Shown here: positions 36,898 through 46,080 of the stretch, piece after piece | How the letters are laid out: each line of letters begins with the position of its first letter | Position numbering within the stretch: position 1 is the stretch's first letter | DNA from: Pseudomonadota bacterium | Lineage (GTDB): Bacteria > Desulfobacterota > Desulfobulbia > Desulfobulbales > Desulfocapsaceae | DNA: 64,000 nucleotides | Reading direction: 5' to 3' | Assembly: GCA_018821785.1 (NCBI GenBank) | Contig: JAHJLI010000123.1 | Coordinates: 1 to 64,000, forward strand | Position numbers and translations under genes: made by a program | Notes under the pieces: model-generated | Told to the model about the DNA's origin: nothing | What the model saw: the letters and a program-made list of their open reading frames with translations, nothing else | Database searches by the model: none

Positions 36898-39350
36898 AGT
36901 TCCTCATTTTTCTTTTTTATCACACCCACCCCGGCCAATGCGTCTTTGGCTGCCGGCAAGGACAGAATGAATTGGGCACCACCAAGCTCGGCTGACTTTT
37001 TGACATCAATCCATCCACCGACATCGGTGACCATGCCATAGACTATTGTCAACCCCAAGCCTGTACCGGCCCCGATTTCTTTGGTTGAATAAAAAGGGTC
37101 AAAGATCAGTGTGCTTTCTTCATCGGTGACTCCCGGGCCATTATCGGCAATAGTGATAACTACCATTCCGTCGTCGGCTTTGATGTTGACATGAATCTCA
37201 CCGTTGTCGTCGGCAACCGCATCAAGGGCATTTATCATCAGATTACTGATTACTTGTTCCAGCTCACCTATGCCCATTTTAACCGGTAGCGGGCTCTGAC
37301 CACAATCAAGCCGCAGGCGGATCCTTTTTTTTGCCGCCTGCACGTAAAACACCTCGGCGACGGATGTGACAACGGCACAGGCATCGGCGGTGCCGGAAGC
37401 TGCTGTTTTGGGACGGGCAAAATTCAACAATTTCTGGAGAACTCGTTGGGCCCGTCGAGTGTGTCGCTCAATTATCTTCAGGTCAGTAGCCTGCTGGCTA
37501 TCGGTGATACTTTTGCCTAATAGTCCGGTGTAGCAGAGAATAACGCCAAGGGGATTGTTGATTTCATGGGCGAGACCTGCAGTCAGTTTTCCCACCGTAG
37601 CCATTTTTTCGGAATGCCAGGCCTGCAACAGCATTCGTTTTTCCGTTGTCGTTTCTCGCACGTAAATAACAACTTGATCGGTCGAGCCGGCCTGGTTGCT
37701 CACCGGATACAAGTACACCGAGAAGGATCGGCCGTTAGGAAGATTGAGTTCCCTTTGATCGGCACAGCCACTGCGTACGGTGGTGAGCATAGCTTGAAAA
37801 TCCACTGATCCTAGATCACAGAGAATCGGCAGAACATTTCCATCCGCGCGAGAGCCGTCTGTCAGTGCTGTCGAAAGTTTTCGGGCTGCTTCATTCACGG
37901 TGAGGATGGAGCCATTTCTGATATCCATCAAGGTCAGGGGCTCGGTAATGCCCTCGACGATGGTTTCAAGGACATTCATCTGGCGTAGCAGGCCGTCAAT
38001 TGCGGTAAGGTTTTCGGCAACAGTCCCGAGCTGCCGTCCTAAGGCTTGGAGGACGTTGCGGTCGTGTCGTCCAGCTTCGGTTTCATTGTCCCAGTACAGG
38101 CAAAGGAGTCCTTCAGCGGTGCCGGAGCTGGACTCGACCGGCACATATACCTGGGTATCGCTGTGAATACAGGTGCCGCCTGTTAACATCTCAACGAAAT
38201 TCTCGGGAAAATCAGGTAAGGTACCGGTTTCCGGCCAGACAAAAGAATTCCGTACGCCCATGGTGCAAGTATAGGTGATACTCTTAGCCCCATAACGCTT
38301 GCAGATTTGTGGCAGTGCCGCCCGCCATAGCTCCGCCCTTGAGGAGCTCTTGCGCATATCCTCAAGAAGCCGGACAAAAAGATGTACATCCGCCCGCCGG
38401 GCTTCAACCTCTCGGGACAGGTCCTGGGTGCGCTCATCGACCATCATTCGCAGGTTTTCTGCATAATTCTGCAGCTGACTTCTCGCTTCGAAGAGGTGTT
38501 CACTCATCATTTCCATGCCATCAACCAATTCTTCAATTTCGTCGTCCTGTTCAAGTTTTTGCAGCAGGGCCGATCCTTCGGCATCGGTTATATTACGGCG
38601 GAACACGTTATTAAGTCTTTTTAAGTTATTAACTACCAGTACTTTAAAAAGCAGATTGGTGGTGAAAAAAAGAAGAAGGGTTAAAAAGGCGAATAGGACA
38701 AAGTAGGTGAGAATAGTATTTTTTACCCGACCGACACTGCTATGCACTGAGATACCGACAAAATCGACACCGGCGATGGCCCCCAACTCTTTGCCGAAGC
38801 CGCGGTTGCCATAGCGTTCGTTCAGCTCGACCGGGGCATCTTCCGCTTTGCCATGACAATACATACAGCTTTCATCAAAACGAACCGGTCGAATCATGAG
38901 ATAATATTTTTCTCCATCGATCTCTTTATAACCTTGCCAGAGATCTTTGTTGTTGCCTCTGAAATGGCTGATCAACTCCCGTTCATACTCATTTGCTTCA
39001 TAATCGGGGTTTCGGGCGTCGATGGCAACTCGCCGGTAGATGGTGCCGTCCTGTGCGTTGTTGACAGGGGCCATGATCTCCCGGGAAATATAGGAAGAAG
39101 ACATGGCCTGAATGATGAAAGCTGAGGGAAGTCGTTCATACATGGTTGGACGGAGTACATCGCGCACATAATGCTGAATGGAATCAACGTGCATGAAGAT
39201 GAGCCTCGCTTTGTCGCGAACTTCTTCTTCCAGCAAGGTGCGCATGTGCAGATAAAATCCCCCGGAAAAGAGTATGCCAAGGGTAATTATGGCAAACAAG
39301 AGGGCGGAGAAGAATTTGGTTTGAATCTTCGATGGCCTGGGGATGTGCAT
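36894..39350 (-). CDS. heme-binding (DUF3365-type) sensor histidine kinase
   Basis: This 818-residue kinase has transmembrane helices near 13-35 and 211-233. Between them lies a periplasmic DUF3365/Tll0287-like domain with CMYCHG, giving heme ligands Cys162, Cys165 and His166. HAMP (about 235-290), a coiled coil, a GAF-like region (about 330-460), a PAS domain (about 470-590) and the kinase (AGLAHEINNPLGVILCYTG; TKEIGAGTGLGLTIVYG) follow. Covalent heme should make it a redox or gas sensor in the periplasm. It is paired with the NtrC-type regulator by a 4-base overlap. A short palindrome lies about 55 bases upstream. Confidence 0.92.
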   Translation of the reverse strand: MHIPRPSKIQTKFFSALLFAIITLGILFSGGFYLHMRTLLEEEVRDKARLIFMHVDSIQHYVRDVLRPTMYERLPSAFIIQAMSSSYISREIMAPVNNAQDGTIYRRVAIDARNPDYEANEYERELISHFRGNNKDLWQGYKEIDGEKYYLMIRPVRFDESCMYCHGKAEDAPVELNERYGNRGFGKELGAIAGVDFVGISVHSSVGRVKNTILTYFVLFAFLTLLLFFTTNLLFKVLVVNNLKRLNNVFRRNITDAEGSALLQKLEQDDEIEELVDGMEMMSEHLFEARSQLQNYAENLRMMVDERTQDLSREVEARRADVHLFVRLLEDMRKSSSRAELWRAALPQICKRYGAKSITYTCTMGVRNSFVWPETGTLPDFPENFVEMLTGGTCIHSDTQVYVPVESSSGTAEGLLCLYWDNETEAGRHDRNVLQALGRQLGTVAENLTAIDGLLRQMNVLETIVEGITEPLTLMDIRNGSILTVNEAARKLSTALTDGSRADGNVLPILCDLGSVDFQAMLTTVRSGCADQRELNLPNGRSFSVYLYPVSNQAGSTDQVVIYVRETTTEKRMLLQAWHSEKMATVGKLTAGLAHEINNPLGVILCYTGLLGKSITDSQQATDLKIIERHTRRAQRVLQKLLNFARPKTAASGTADACAVVTSVAEVFYVQAAKKRIRLRLDCGQSPLPVKMGIGELEQVISNLMINALDAVADDNGEIHVNIKADDGMVVITIADNGPGVTDEESTLIFDPFYSTKEIGAGTGLGLTIVYGMVTDVGGWIDVKKSAELGGAQFILSLPAAKDALAGVGVIKKKNEEL

Positions 39351-39404
39351 AAGCTTGTACGTATTGATTTCCTTGCCGGAGCAACCGGCGACCTTGAAAC
39401 TCTC

Positions 39405-39417
39405 TGATAATTTATCA
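39405..39417. promoter_or_regulatory. short palindrome upstream of the heme-sensor kinase
   Basis: TGATAATTTATCA is a perfect 13-base palindrome 55-67 bases before the kinase start. AT-rich palindromes of this form are bound by several regulator families, but none can be named from sequence. Confidence 0.3.
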
Positions 39418-39499
39418 TCGTTTACCAGAAAGCAAGTGTTCCGTCAGCAGTAAAGGCAAAAGGGCATTCCTTCAAGGCAGGAATAAGCAAACTCGGCAA

Positions 39500-39736
39500 T
39501 CAGTCGTCATAAAGCACTGTTTGCAGATATATTTCCGACTCTTTGACCTGTTCGACATCGGTATAATAATACCGACTCGGATCAATGCCGGTTTCATCAA
39601 GAGACAGAGACATGCGTTGAAGAATGCTGCAGGATCCGGTCAGCGCCGGGAGCAGAACATAGACAAATGTCAGCATCAGTCCCAAGCTCAAACCGAATCG
39701 GAACATGCGGAGCGGCAGACTTTTTAGAGTGGTCAT
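39500..39736 (-). CDS. small single-span membrane protein of unknown function
   Basis: This 78-residue protein has one transmembrane helix near residues 14-32 (FGLSLGLMLTFVYVLLPAL). A short polar tail ends in DIDPSRYYY-like text (GIDPSRYYYTDVEQ) and an acidic terminus. No family was recognised. It lies between the YeiH-type transporter and the heme-sensor kinase on the same strand, with a hairpin just before it. It may be an accessory subunit of either. The reading is supported by gene order and spacing rather than homology. Confidence 0.55.
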   Translation of the reverse strand: MTTLKSLPLRMFRFGLSLGLMLTFVYVLLPALTGSCSILQRMSLSLDETGIDPSRYYYTDVEQVKESEIYLQTVLYDD

Positions 39737-39750
39737 GGCAGGTTCCAGTG

Positions 39751-39776
39751 AGGCCGGGAGACAGATCTCCCGGCCT
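39751..39776 (-). terminator. intercistronic hairpin after the YeiH-type gene
   Basis: Perfect 11-base arms AGGCCGGGAGA and TCTCCCGGCCT surround a 4-base loop. Read on the minus strand, the direction of transcription, no U tract follows. It is more likely a stability, processing or attenuation element between the transporter and the small membrane protein than a full terminator. Confidence 0.5.
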
Positions 39777-39797
39777 TTTAAGAGGATATGTCAAATA

Positions 39798-41537
39798 TCA
39801 GATCTTGGCGGTAATTTCGGGAAACACCAGATAAAACATGACATAGGCCATACCCAGGGTCAAGACCAGATTGAAACTCTGGCCGCAGACATACAGGATA
39901 AGCGGTTTGCCGCCTTTGAAGTATTTGGCCAGCTCACGGAAATTGGTGGAAAGGCCGATGGCCGCAAAGGACAGGGCAAAAAACCAGTCCCGCAACAGGC
40001 GAGTGCCGCCGCGAACAACGCCGTTCTCAATGATTGCATTCCCCATGTCTTTGCCGAAGGCGCTGTCAAGCACTGAGAAAAGAATGGAGGCGGCGAGAAA
40101 ACCCAGCACGAATTTAGGAAAGCGATTCCAAATCTCTCCGGCGCCAACTTTCCGCCCGGCTTCACGCTCTACCTTCATGGTCCAGTACATGGCAACACAG
40201 AAGGCAGTAACACCGATCAGCACGTTCTGAATCATTTTAATGGTTGCCGCCACATACATGGCCTTTTCACCGAGGAATGCCCCGGCAGCAGCTACTGCCC
40301 CGGTGGAATCGATGGTGCCGCCCATCCAGGCTCCGCCTAGGACCTCAGGAATGCCGACCGCCTTGATAAAGGCCGGCATGGCGATCATCATGATGGCGGT
40401 AAATACCAGCGACAGGCCGATAGACAGGGTCAATTCTTCTTTTTTGGCGCGGCAAGCGGCGGCGGTGGCAATGGCAGCTGAGGTGCCACAAACCGACATG
40501 TCTGCGGAGATAACAACATTCAGGGTTTTCGATGGCATCTTCAGCACTTTCTGGCCGAAGATATAGGTGCAGATGAGAACGATGGGGGTAACCACCCAGG
40601 CCACAAAAATACCGGGGATGCCGATGGCAATAATTTTATTGAAGAGCACTTCGGCACCCAGCAGCACGAGACCGGTCTTGATGAAAAATTCTACCTGACA
40701 GGCCGGAAGCACCCACTTTGGTGTTCCGAGACTATTGGCGATGAGCATACCAAGGATGACCCCCCAGGCCTCGGCACCAAAACCATACTGTTTGGAGATT
40801 GCCTGCCCGCCAAGGAGATAGGCGAGAGTAGCCACCAAAAAGACAATGAAAAATCCTTTGGCAAAGGCGAGCATGCTTTTGCCCATGAGGTGGATACCGG
40901 CGCCGAAAATCACTATAAGGAAAAGACACAGGCCGATCAGGCTGGGAAGGCGATTATAAGGCTTGTTTTCCGTTTTACTTTTGGCCGCGCCGGAGGTCTT
41001 ATGCGCCGTGCGCCATTCAGCGATTTTTGTCTTGGCCCCATCATTTAGGGCCTGATCCTGAAAAGAAGCCCCTGCTGCTGCTTTTTCAGCAGTCACGGCG
41101 GCGGTCATGGCTGCTTCTGTTTTAGCTTTGGCATCTTCATACTTGGGCATTGCCTTTTCATTGAGAGCCTTTGCCTGTGTTTCGCTCTGGATAAAGGCAT
41201 CCATCGGGTTGGTTTTCCAGGAACCGGGGGTCTTGGTCCAGTGCGTGACAAATTTACCGAACGGAGAACCGGTGCCCTTCAATTTGCCTTTATCGTCTTG
41301 GGCCTTGTACCAGGCAATGGTTTTGAAGGGGGCCTTGGCCGCCTCCGCCACCTGAATCTGGTTCGCAGCCTCAATCTTCTTGGCAAACTCTTCCTTGGGG
41401 CCAAAACTGAAATAGGCGACTATGCTGACAATGATGACTGCAAAACCAAGCCATATTGCCAGAAAGTCTTCTTTTTTCCACAGATCCGACCACTGGCTGT
41501 GGCCGTGATCGACAACTATGTCGCTCTCATGTGCCAT
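39798..41537 (-). CDS. YeiH/UPF0324-type putative sulfate exporter with a long extracytoplasmic insertion
   Basis: This 579-residue membrane protein has C-terminal residues from about 210 onward matching the YeiH/UPF0324 family, annotated as putative sulfate exporters ([17 protein letters not shown], then [19 protein letters not shown] and [20 protein letters not shown]). Family members are usually about 330-350 residues. Here one extra helix (residues about 27-44) and some 150 polar, alanine- and lysine-rich residues precede the core. The start at 41537 has AGGAGAGAG; upstream in-frame text is not protein-like. A sigma-54 promoter lies about 70 bases upstream. Transport of sulfur oxyanions is inferred from family naming only. 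Confidence 0.87.
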   Translation of the reverse strand: MAHESDIVVDHGHSQWSDLWKKEDFLAIWLGFAVIIVSIVAYFSFGPKEEFAKKIEAANQIQVAEAAKAPFKTIAWYKAQDDKGKLKGTGSPFGKFVTHWTKTPGSWKTNPMDAFIQSETQAKALNEKAMPKYEDAKAKTEAAMTAAVTAEKAAAGASFQDQALNDGAKTKIAEWRTAHKTSGAAKSKTENKPYNRLPSLIGLCLFLIVIFGAGIHLMGKSMLAFAKGFFIVFLVATLAYLLGGQAISKQYGFGAEAWGVILGMLIANSLGTPKWVLPACQVEFFIKTGLVLLGAEVLFNKIIAIGIPGIFVAWVVTPIVLICTYIFGQKVLKMPSKTLNVVISADMSVCGTSAAIATAAACRAKKEELTLSIGLSLVFTAIMMIAMPAFIKAVGIPEVLGGAWMGGTIDSTGAVAAAGAFLGEKAMYVAATIKMIQNVLIGVTAFCVAMYWTMKVEREAGRKVGAGEIWNRFPKFVLGFLAASILFSVLDSAFGKDMGNAIIENGVVRGGTRLLRDWFFALSFAAIGLSTNFRELAKYFKGGKPLILYVCGQSFNLVLTLGMAYVMFYLVFPEITAKI

Positions 41538-41608
41538 AATTTCTCTCTCCTTCTTGTTGATTGCGAAAATGACTTTCCTTTGTGGATACAGCTGACTAAG
41601 AAAGTCAG

Positions 41609-41624
41609 AGCAAAAATCACGCCA
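41609..41624 (-). promoter_or_regulatory. sigma-54 (-24/-12) promoter of the YeiH-type gene
   Basis: On the minus strand TGGCGTGATTTTTGCT gives GG-N10-GC with near-consensus flanks. The transcript would begin near 41598, about 60 bases before the start codon. A CTGACT/AGTCAG inverted repeat at 41592-41608 overlaps that start. The NtrC-type regulator in the same cluster is the likely activator. Confidence 0.65.
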
Positions 41625-41738
41625 TTTCAAATCAAGAGGAAAAAGTACGGAAAAACGGTAGGTAAAATGATATATGGCAGAAACAATAGCCAACTTATAT
41701 CGATGGGTAGTAACTTGAGTTAGCAGGAAAATGATAAC

Positions 41739-42278
41739 TTAGGTTTGCGGCACCTTCGGCATCCCTGTTGACAGCCATCGTTTGATATGTCGCGACAGCA
41801 GCTTGAGATCTTTGTACTGGTGATTGTCACCAGGAATTTCGACAAGCTCCACTCCGGAAACGGTGGCAATCTCTGCTCTCAGGCTGGCGCATGAACCGAC
41901 AATATCGTGGGCCTGCTGGATAAACAGGCAAGGGATCTTGAGATCCTCCACCAGCTGTTTGAGATCCATATTGTTTTCTCTGAAACCAGTGACCGGGGTG
42001 CCGATAAATACCGCTCGTTCCGGGGTGATCATTTTCTTGTTGCAGGCCTGCAGGCCGATCATCACGCCGAGGGATTTGGCGACGAGCAGGTTAATGGCGC
42101 ATCCCTTCAGACGTTGAACCTCTTCGTTCAGATCCAGGCACTGTTCGGCATCCGCGCAATCCCAGTGTTTATACCTTTGCACCTGCAGTGTCCTGCCGGG
42201 AGCTTCCAGCTCCTTCAAGAGATTTGTCGCCCAACGTTCGGTTTTCGGGTTGATCCCAGGTAAAGCCATTATGTTCAT
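41739..42278 (-). CDS. alpha/beta hydrolase-like protein
   Basis: This 179-residue small protein has an alpha/beta-hydrolase-like layout. The nucleophile-elbow-like VAKSLGVMIG occurs near residue 70, a strand VFIGTPVTG follows, then an aspartate region FIQQAHDIVGS and a late histidine in PGDNHQYKD. It has the length and form of KANL3/Tex30-type or RBBP9-like hydrolases. Catalytic activity is plausible but the substrate is unknown. ATG 42278 was chosen over GTG 42287 from the spacing of an AAGGGTG site. It is divergent from the secretion locus and stands alone. Confidence 0.68.
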   Translation of the reverse strand: MNIMALPGINPKTERWATNLLKELEAPGRTLQVQRYKHWDCADAEQCLDLNEEVQRLKGCAINLLVAKSLGVMIGLQACNKKMITPERAVFIGTPVTGFRENNMDLKQLVEDLKIPCLFIQQAHDIVGSCASLRAEIATVSGVELVEIPGDNHQYKDLKLLSRHIKRWLSTGMPKVPQT

Positions 42279-42321
42279 TGCAGTCACCCTTCTGTAGTTG
42301 TTTGTCTCAATGAGTTGTGAT

Positions 42322-42338
42322 GTCCTTGTATACAGGAC
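42322..42338. promoter_or_regulatory. TTGTATACAG-containing inverted repeat
   Basis: GTCCT and AGGAC flank a centre that contains TTGTATACAG (42326-42335). It sits 44-60 bases upstream of the alpha/beta hydrolase start, on the opposite strand. The core is the same 10 bases as at 19660 and one base from the AOR operator core. Confidence 0.4.
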
Positions 42339-42949
42339 CTACTGACCTTTATTCGAAGAATTAAAACTCCGTTTCCTTGTTGTATCGACTTGTCGCGGCC
42401 GTCAAAGCGAGAGATAACCACAGAGTAACACATAGTTTTTTGAGTGCTTTTTCAGGAAAATACATAGGCCCGGGAGGGGTTCATGTAATTGTGAAAGTAC
42501 CACCGACGCTGAGCCAAGACAAGAACCAGAATGCAAAACGTTTGATTTGGCTGGGATGTCTTGCTCGATGGTTTTTTGGCAGGTCAGTGGTTGGAGGAGA
42601 TCTGGTTGAACCAAGGTGTGGGCATTATTTGAGCTTGTCATTTTACTTTATGCAGTCGGATATAACTCGACCATATCTTGGCACCAATCGGTTGGCTGAG
42701 TACCCAACTTTCATCCTCAGTTTTATTTTTCCCCGATATTCTGCCTAGGAAACATGAAATTTACATGTAATTGTCTTGGGCGGATATTTGCTATCAACCG
42801 CCTATAGTTTTATTACTCAGGCGCTATTTTTACATGTTTGCAGAGATATGCCAATCCTTCAAAAGGAGTCTTTCAGCCAAATAGTACGCTGGGTATGTAC
42901 TCTTTCCTCACCAATCAATTCTTTTAGCTATCTATATATCCTTAACAAG

Positions 42950-42970
42950 ATATTTCATCGCATGAAATAT
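42950..42970. promoter_or_regulatory. 21-bp palindrome
   Basis: Perfect 9-base arms ATATTTCAT and ATGAAATAT flank CGC. Its shape and size fit a dimeric regulator's operator about 1 kb before the ABC transporter gene. It could also be a short hairpin in an unmapped leader RNA. Confidence 0.4.
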
Positions 42971-43316
42971 ATCGCAACTATCCAAAATAAATAGATTTAT
43001 AATAAAAAATCACCATTTTTTCCGGGAGGGGGAACTAACCATCTCTTTTACGCTTTAAGCTGCCTTCAGCTAAATATTGGCGGTTTGATAGATAATCTAT
43101 GAACATGCACAATCCGCACATGAAAAATAATTATACCCGCTGAAATGGGTTGAAAAAAGCACAGGTTGACAAGGATTTCTCAAGGGGAATATGCCCAACT
43201 GTTGTGCAAACGTCAAAAAACCTATCTTAATTAAGCATTAAAAATGATTTTTATTAAGCTCGTCTGGAGTGATATTTTTAGCGGGTGGTCTGTGGTGAGC
43301 TAAGCCGATTGGAAAA

Positions 43317-43346
43317 TTGATCCCAATGATGGGTCATTGGGACCAA
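43317..43346. repeat. 30-base near-perfect hairpin
   Basis: Arms TTGATCCCAATGA and TCATTGGGACCAA pair with one mismatch around a 4-base loop. A short pyrimidine run follows on the plus strand (CTATTTCTTT), so it could be a weak terminator or an attenuator about 600 bases before the secretion genes. Confidence 0.45.
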
Positions 43347-43941
43347 CTATTTCTTTACATGTAATTAGTTGAAAAAATGATATGTATTTTGTCAGGTGCG
43401 TCGACTGATGGATGAATCGTTTGTCTTGACTATGAAATTTCTTTGTGCTATCGAATTGTCTTTTTAGTGATCCTGCTATTGGTAAACATGATAGGCATGT
43501 TTCTGGTCGGACAAATGAGTCACTTTTTTCAAATTTGGTAAACCAAGACCTGGAAATTGGGCTGTGTCATGCCAATTTATCATAGGCTCGACAAACGGGA
43601 TATTCTTAAAAGCTTCATTTCACCGTTTACATATGGTTGTTGCTGGTAGGATTTAGGGACTGCTCTCCAGTGCGCAAAAATTTTGCTATTTCTTTGCATC
43701 AAAATTACTGATGTGAATATTTTGCAATAATAAGAAAAATGTAAGAATTCAAATATAGGGTTGTGCGAGAAAAGAAAGGGAGTTTCCTTAAGAAAAAATT
43801 CCTATCATAAAAAACCCTGAATTTATAAAAAATACTGTTAGCCCAATTGTAATCGATAAGTGGAAAGAACATCATGCCATGAATTTCGGCCACCAACGAT
43901 GAGTGGTTATCAACCCTAACAACATTACCCATATATCTGCT

Positions 43942-46080
43942 ATGACAAAAAACGCGCCCAACCTGCAAAGTGGTTTGTTCTGTGTGGCTATTATTTCGAG
44001 ATTAAATGGCACACCTGTGAGCATGGAACAGATTAAGCACCATTTCAGTACCACAGGAATCACCTTGTTGCCTCTCGAGATTGCCCGTGTTTTCCAGGAA
44101 ATCGGCATGAAAGTGACCGTGGTGGACAAAAAGATCGCTGAACTTAAATCGGCCTTCTTCCCCGTTGTGGCAGAACTGCAGTCCGGGGAATTCATCGTTC
44201 TTGCAAAACAGAGCAAGGAGAACAACACGGTACTCGTCCAGAGGCTAGCTGAAGAGCGGGCCACATGGGTGAAACTGGAAACACTGCAGGCCGATCTGAG
44301 TGGAAAAATCCTGCTGCTGAAGAAACATCATGAAAAGGAGGGGGTGCAACAAGAATTCGGAATCCGGTGGTTTATTCAAGCTGCGGCGAAATATCGCAAT
44401 ATTCTTCGAGATTGCCTTCTGGCGTCGATGTTTGTTCAGGTTTTCGCCTTGCTTTCTCCTCTTGTCTTCATGATTGTTATTGACAAAGTTCTGAGCAATA
44501 ACAGTCTTTCCACTCTTGATGTCCTGGTTTTTGCGCTGGTAGTGGTGTCCCTGTTTGAGATTATCCTGAATGCCTTGCGAGCCTATCTGCTCTCGCATAC
44601 CGCAAACAGGATTGATCTTATGCTCGGCGTGCAGGTATTCAAGCATCTCATGACCCTGCCGCTCAGCTATTTCGAGAATCGTCAGATCGGGGATACCATC
44701 GCGAGAATGCGGGAACTTGAGACTGTGCGGCAGTTTATCACCGGTACCGGCATCATGCTTTTTCTCGACCTGTTTTTTCTTGTCGTGTTTCTCGCGGTCA
44801 TGTTTTTGTTCAGCCCGTTTTTGTGCACGATTGTTCTGGTGGCCTTACCCTTTCTCTTTTGTGCTTCGTTTTTCATCACCCCGTTCTTGCGTGGAAAACT
44901 GGAAGATAAGTATACAAGCAATGCCGGCAACCAGTCATTTCTTGTCGAAACAATCAGTGGCATTGAAACGATTAAGGCAGTTGCCGCTGAGCCGAGAATC
45001 CAGGAGAAATGGGAAAATAAGCTTGCCCACCATGTCAAAAACGGTTTTCGCAGCGGTCACCTCGCCAATCTGATCAGTCAGAGCACCTCTCTTATCAGCA
45101 AGATGCTGTCAGTGTTGCTGCTCTGGTTCGGGGCTAAAGAGGTCCTGGCGGGAAACCTTACCGTCGGTCAGTTGATTGCTTTTAATATGCTCTCATCGAG
45201 AGCGATCGCTCCGATCCTTCGCCTTTCGCAAATCTGGAACGAATTTCAACAAGTCAAAATCTCAATTGCCAGAATTGGCGACATTTTCAATTGTCCTGGA
45301 GAGCCAGGTTTTGATCCGAACCGTGTGACCTTGCCGGCTATTGCAGGCAATGTGGTTTTTGACCGGGTCTCATTCAGGTATAAGCCGGAAGGTCTCACGG
45401 TGTTGAATGATGTCTCCTTTTCGGTTGCCGCCGGAGAGGTGATCGGCATTGTCGGAAGTACCGGTTCCGGCAAAACCACTTTGGCAAAATTGCTGCAGCG
45501 TCTGTATGTGCCTGAGCGGGGGAGGGTGCTTGTCGATGGCGTTGATTTGTCCATGGTCGATGCCTCCTGGTTGCGGCGACAGATTGGTGTCGTCGTTCAG
45601 GACGGGGTCCTCTTCAATTCTTCCATCCGCGACAATATTACTCTCAACATTCCCGAGCTTGAGATTGAAGCGGTGATTGAGGCCGCAAAACTTGCCGGGG
45701 CGCATCCCTTTATTATGGAACTGCCGCATGGCTATGATACACCGGTGGGGGAGCGGGGAGTTCAGCTCTCAACCGGCCAGCGTCAGCGTCTGGCAATAGC
45801 GCGGGCGCTGGTGACCAATCCGCGAATGCTCATCTTCGACGAGGCTACAAGCTCGCTGGATTATGAATCGGAGCTGGTGATACAGCGCAACATGAGGGAG
45901 ATTTGTAAGGGGCGTACCGTATTTATTATTGCTCACCGGCTCTCCACCATCCGCCACGCCGATCGCATAATCACCCTCGAAAAAGGAATGGTGGTCGAAA
46001 ACAATACTCCGGAGAATCTGATGGCATCGGGTGGACGCTATGCAACTCTCCATAACATTCAGGAGGGAATCTATGCCTGA
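43942..46080 (+). CDS. HlyB-like type I secretion ABC transporter with degenerate C39 domain
   Basis: This 712-residue inner-membrane exporter has an N-terminal C39-peptidase-like domain (residues 1-125). It begins NLQSGLFCVAIISRLNGTPV and lacks the catalytic cysteine at the expected place, as in HlyB, where this domain binds rather than cuts the substrate. A six-helix membrane domain follows (DKVLSNNSLSTLDVL; ALPLSYF-type motif seen as TLPLSYFENRQIGD). The ATPase has GSTGSGKTT (Lys511), the LSTGQRQRLA signature and LIFDEATSSLD. ATG 43942 aligns with the HlyB N-terminus; a GTG at 43903 is also possible. It energises export of the locus's substrate, most likely the giant protein. Confidence 0.93.
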   Translation: MTKNAPNLQSGLFCVAIISRLNGTPVSMEQIKHHFSTTGITLLPLEIARVFQEIGMKVTVVDKKIAELKSAFFPVVAELQSGEFIVLAKQSKENNTVLVQRLAEERATWVKLETLQADLSGKILLLKKHHEKEGVQQEFGIRWFIQAAAKYRNILRDCLLASMFVQVFALLSPLVFMIVIDKVLSNNSLSTLDVLVFALVVVSLFEIILNALRAYLLSHTANRIDLMLGVQVFKHLMTLPLSYFENRQIGDTIARMRELETVRQFITGTGIMLFLDLFFLVVFLAVMFLFSPFLCTIVLVALPFLFCASFFITPFLRGKLEDKYTSNAGNQSFLVETISGIETIKAVAAEPRIQEKWENKLAHHVKNGFRSGHLANLISQSTSLISKMLSVLLLWFGAKEVLAGNLTVGQLIAFNMLSSRAIAPILRLSQIWNEFQQVKISIARIGDIFNCPGEPGFDPNRVTLPAIAGNVVFDRVSFRYKPEGLTVLNDVSFSVAAGEVIGIVGSTGSGKTTLAKLLQRLYVPERGRVLVDGVDLSMVDASWLRRQIGVVVQDGVLFNSSIRDNITLNIPELEIEAVIEAAKLAGAHPFIMELPHGYDTPVGERGVQLSTGQRQRLAIARALVTNPRMLIFDEATSSLDYESELVIQRNMREICKGRTVFIIAHRLSTIRHADRIITLEKGMVVENNTPENLMASGGRYATLHNIQEGIYA

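Larger units (their letters stand above)
42279..43941. other. long AT-rich non-coding region ahead of the secretion locus
   Basis: About 1.66 kb holds no supportable gene. It carries several palindromes, listed separately, and recurring ACATGT words (42763, 42832 and 43357). A weak GG-N10-GC sigma-54-like match lies at 43559-43572. It must contain the promoter of the plus-strand secretion operon. The visible AT-richness compared with its neighbours fits a horizontally acquired or silenced regulatory region. Confidence 0.55.

Noticed and set aside
42377-42748. Open frame of 123 codons in the AT-rich gap
   Set aside because: No protein-like pattern and no ribosome site; competing frames overlap it on the other strand.
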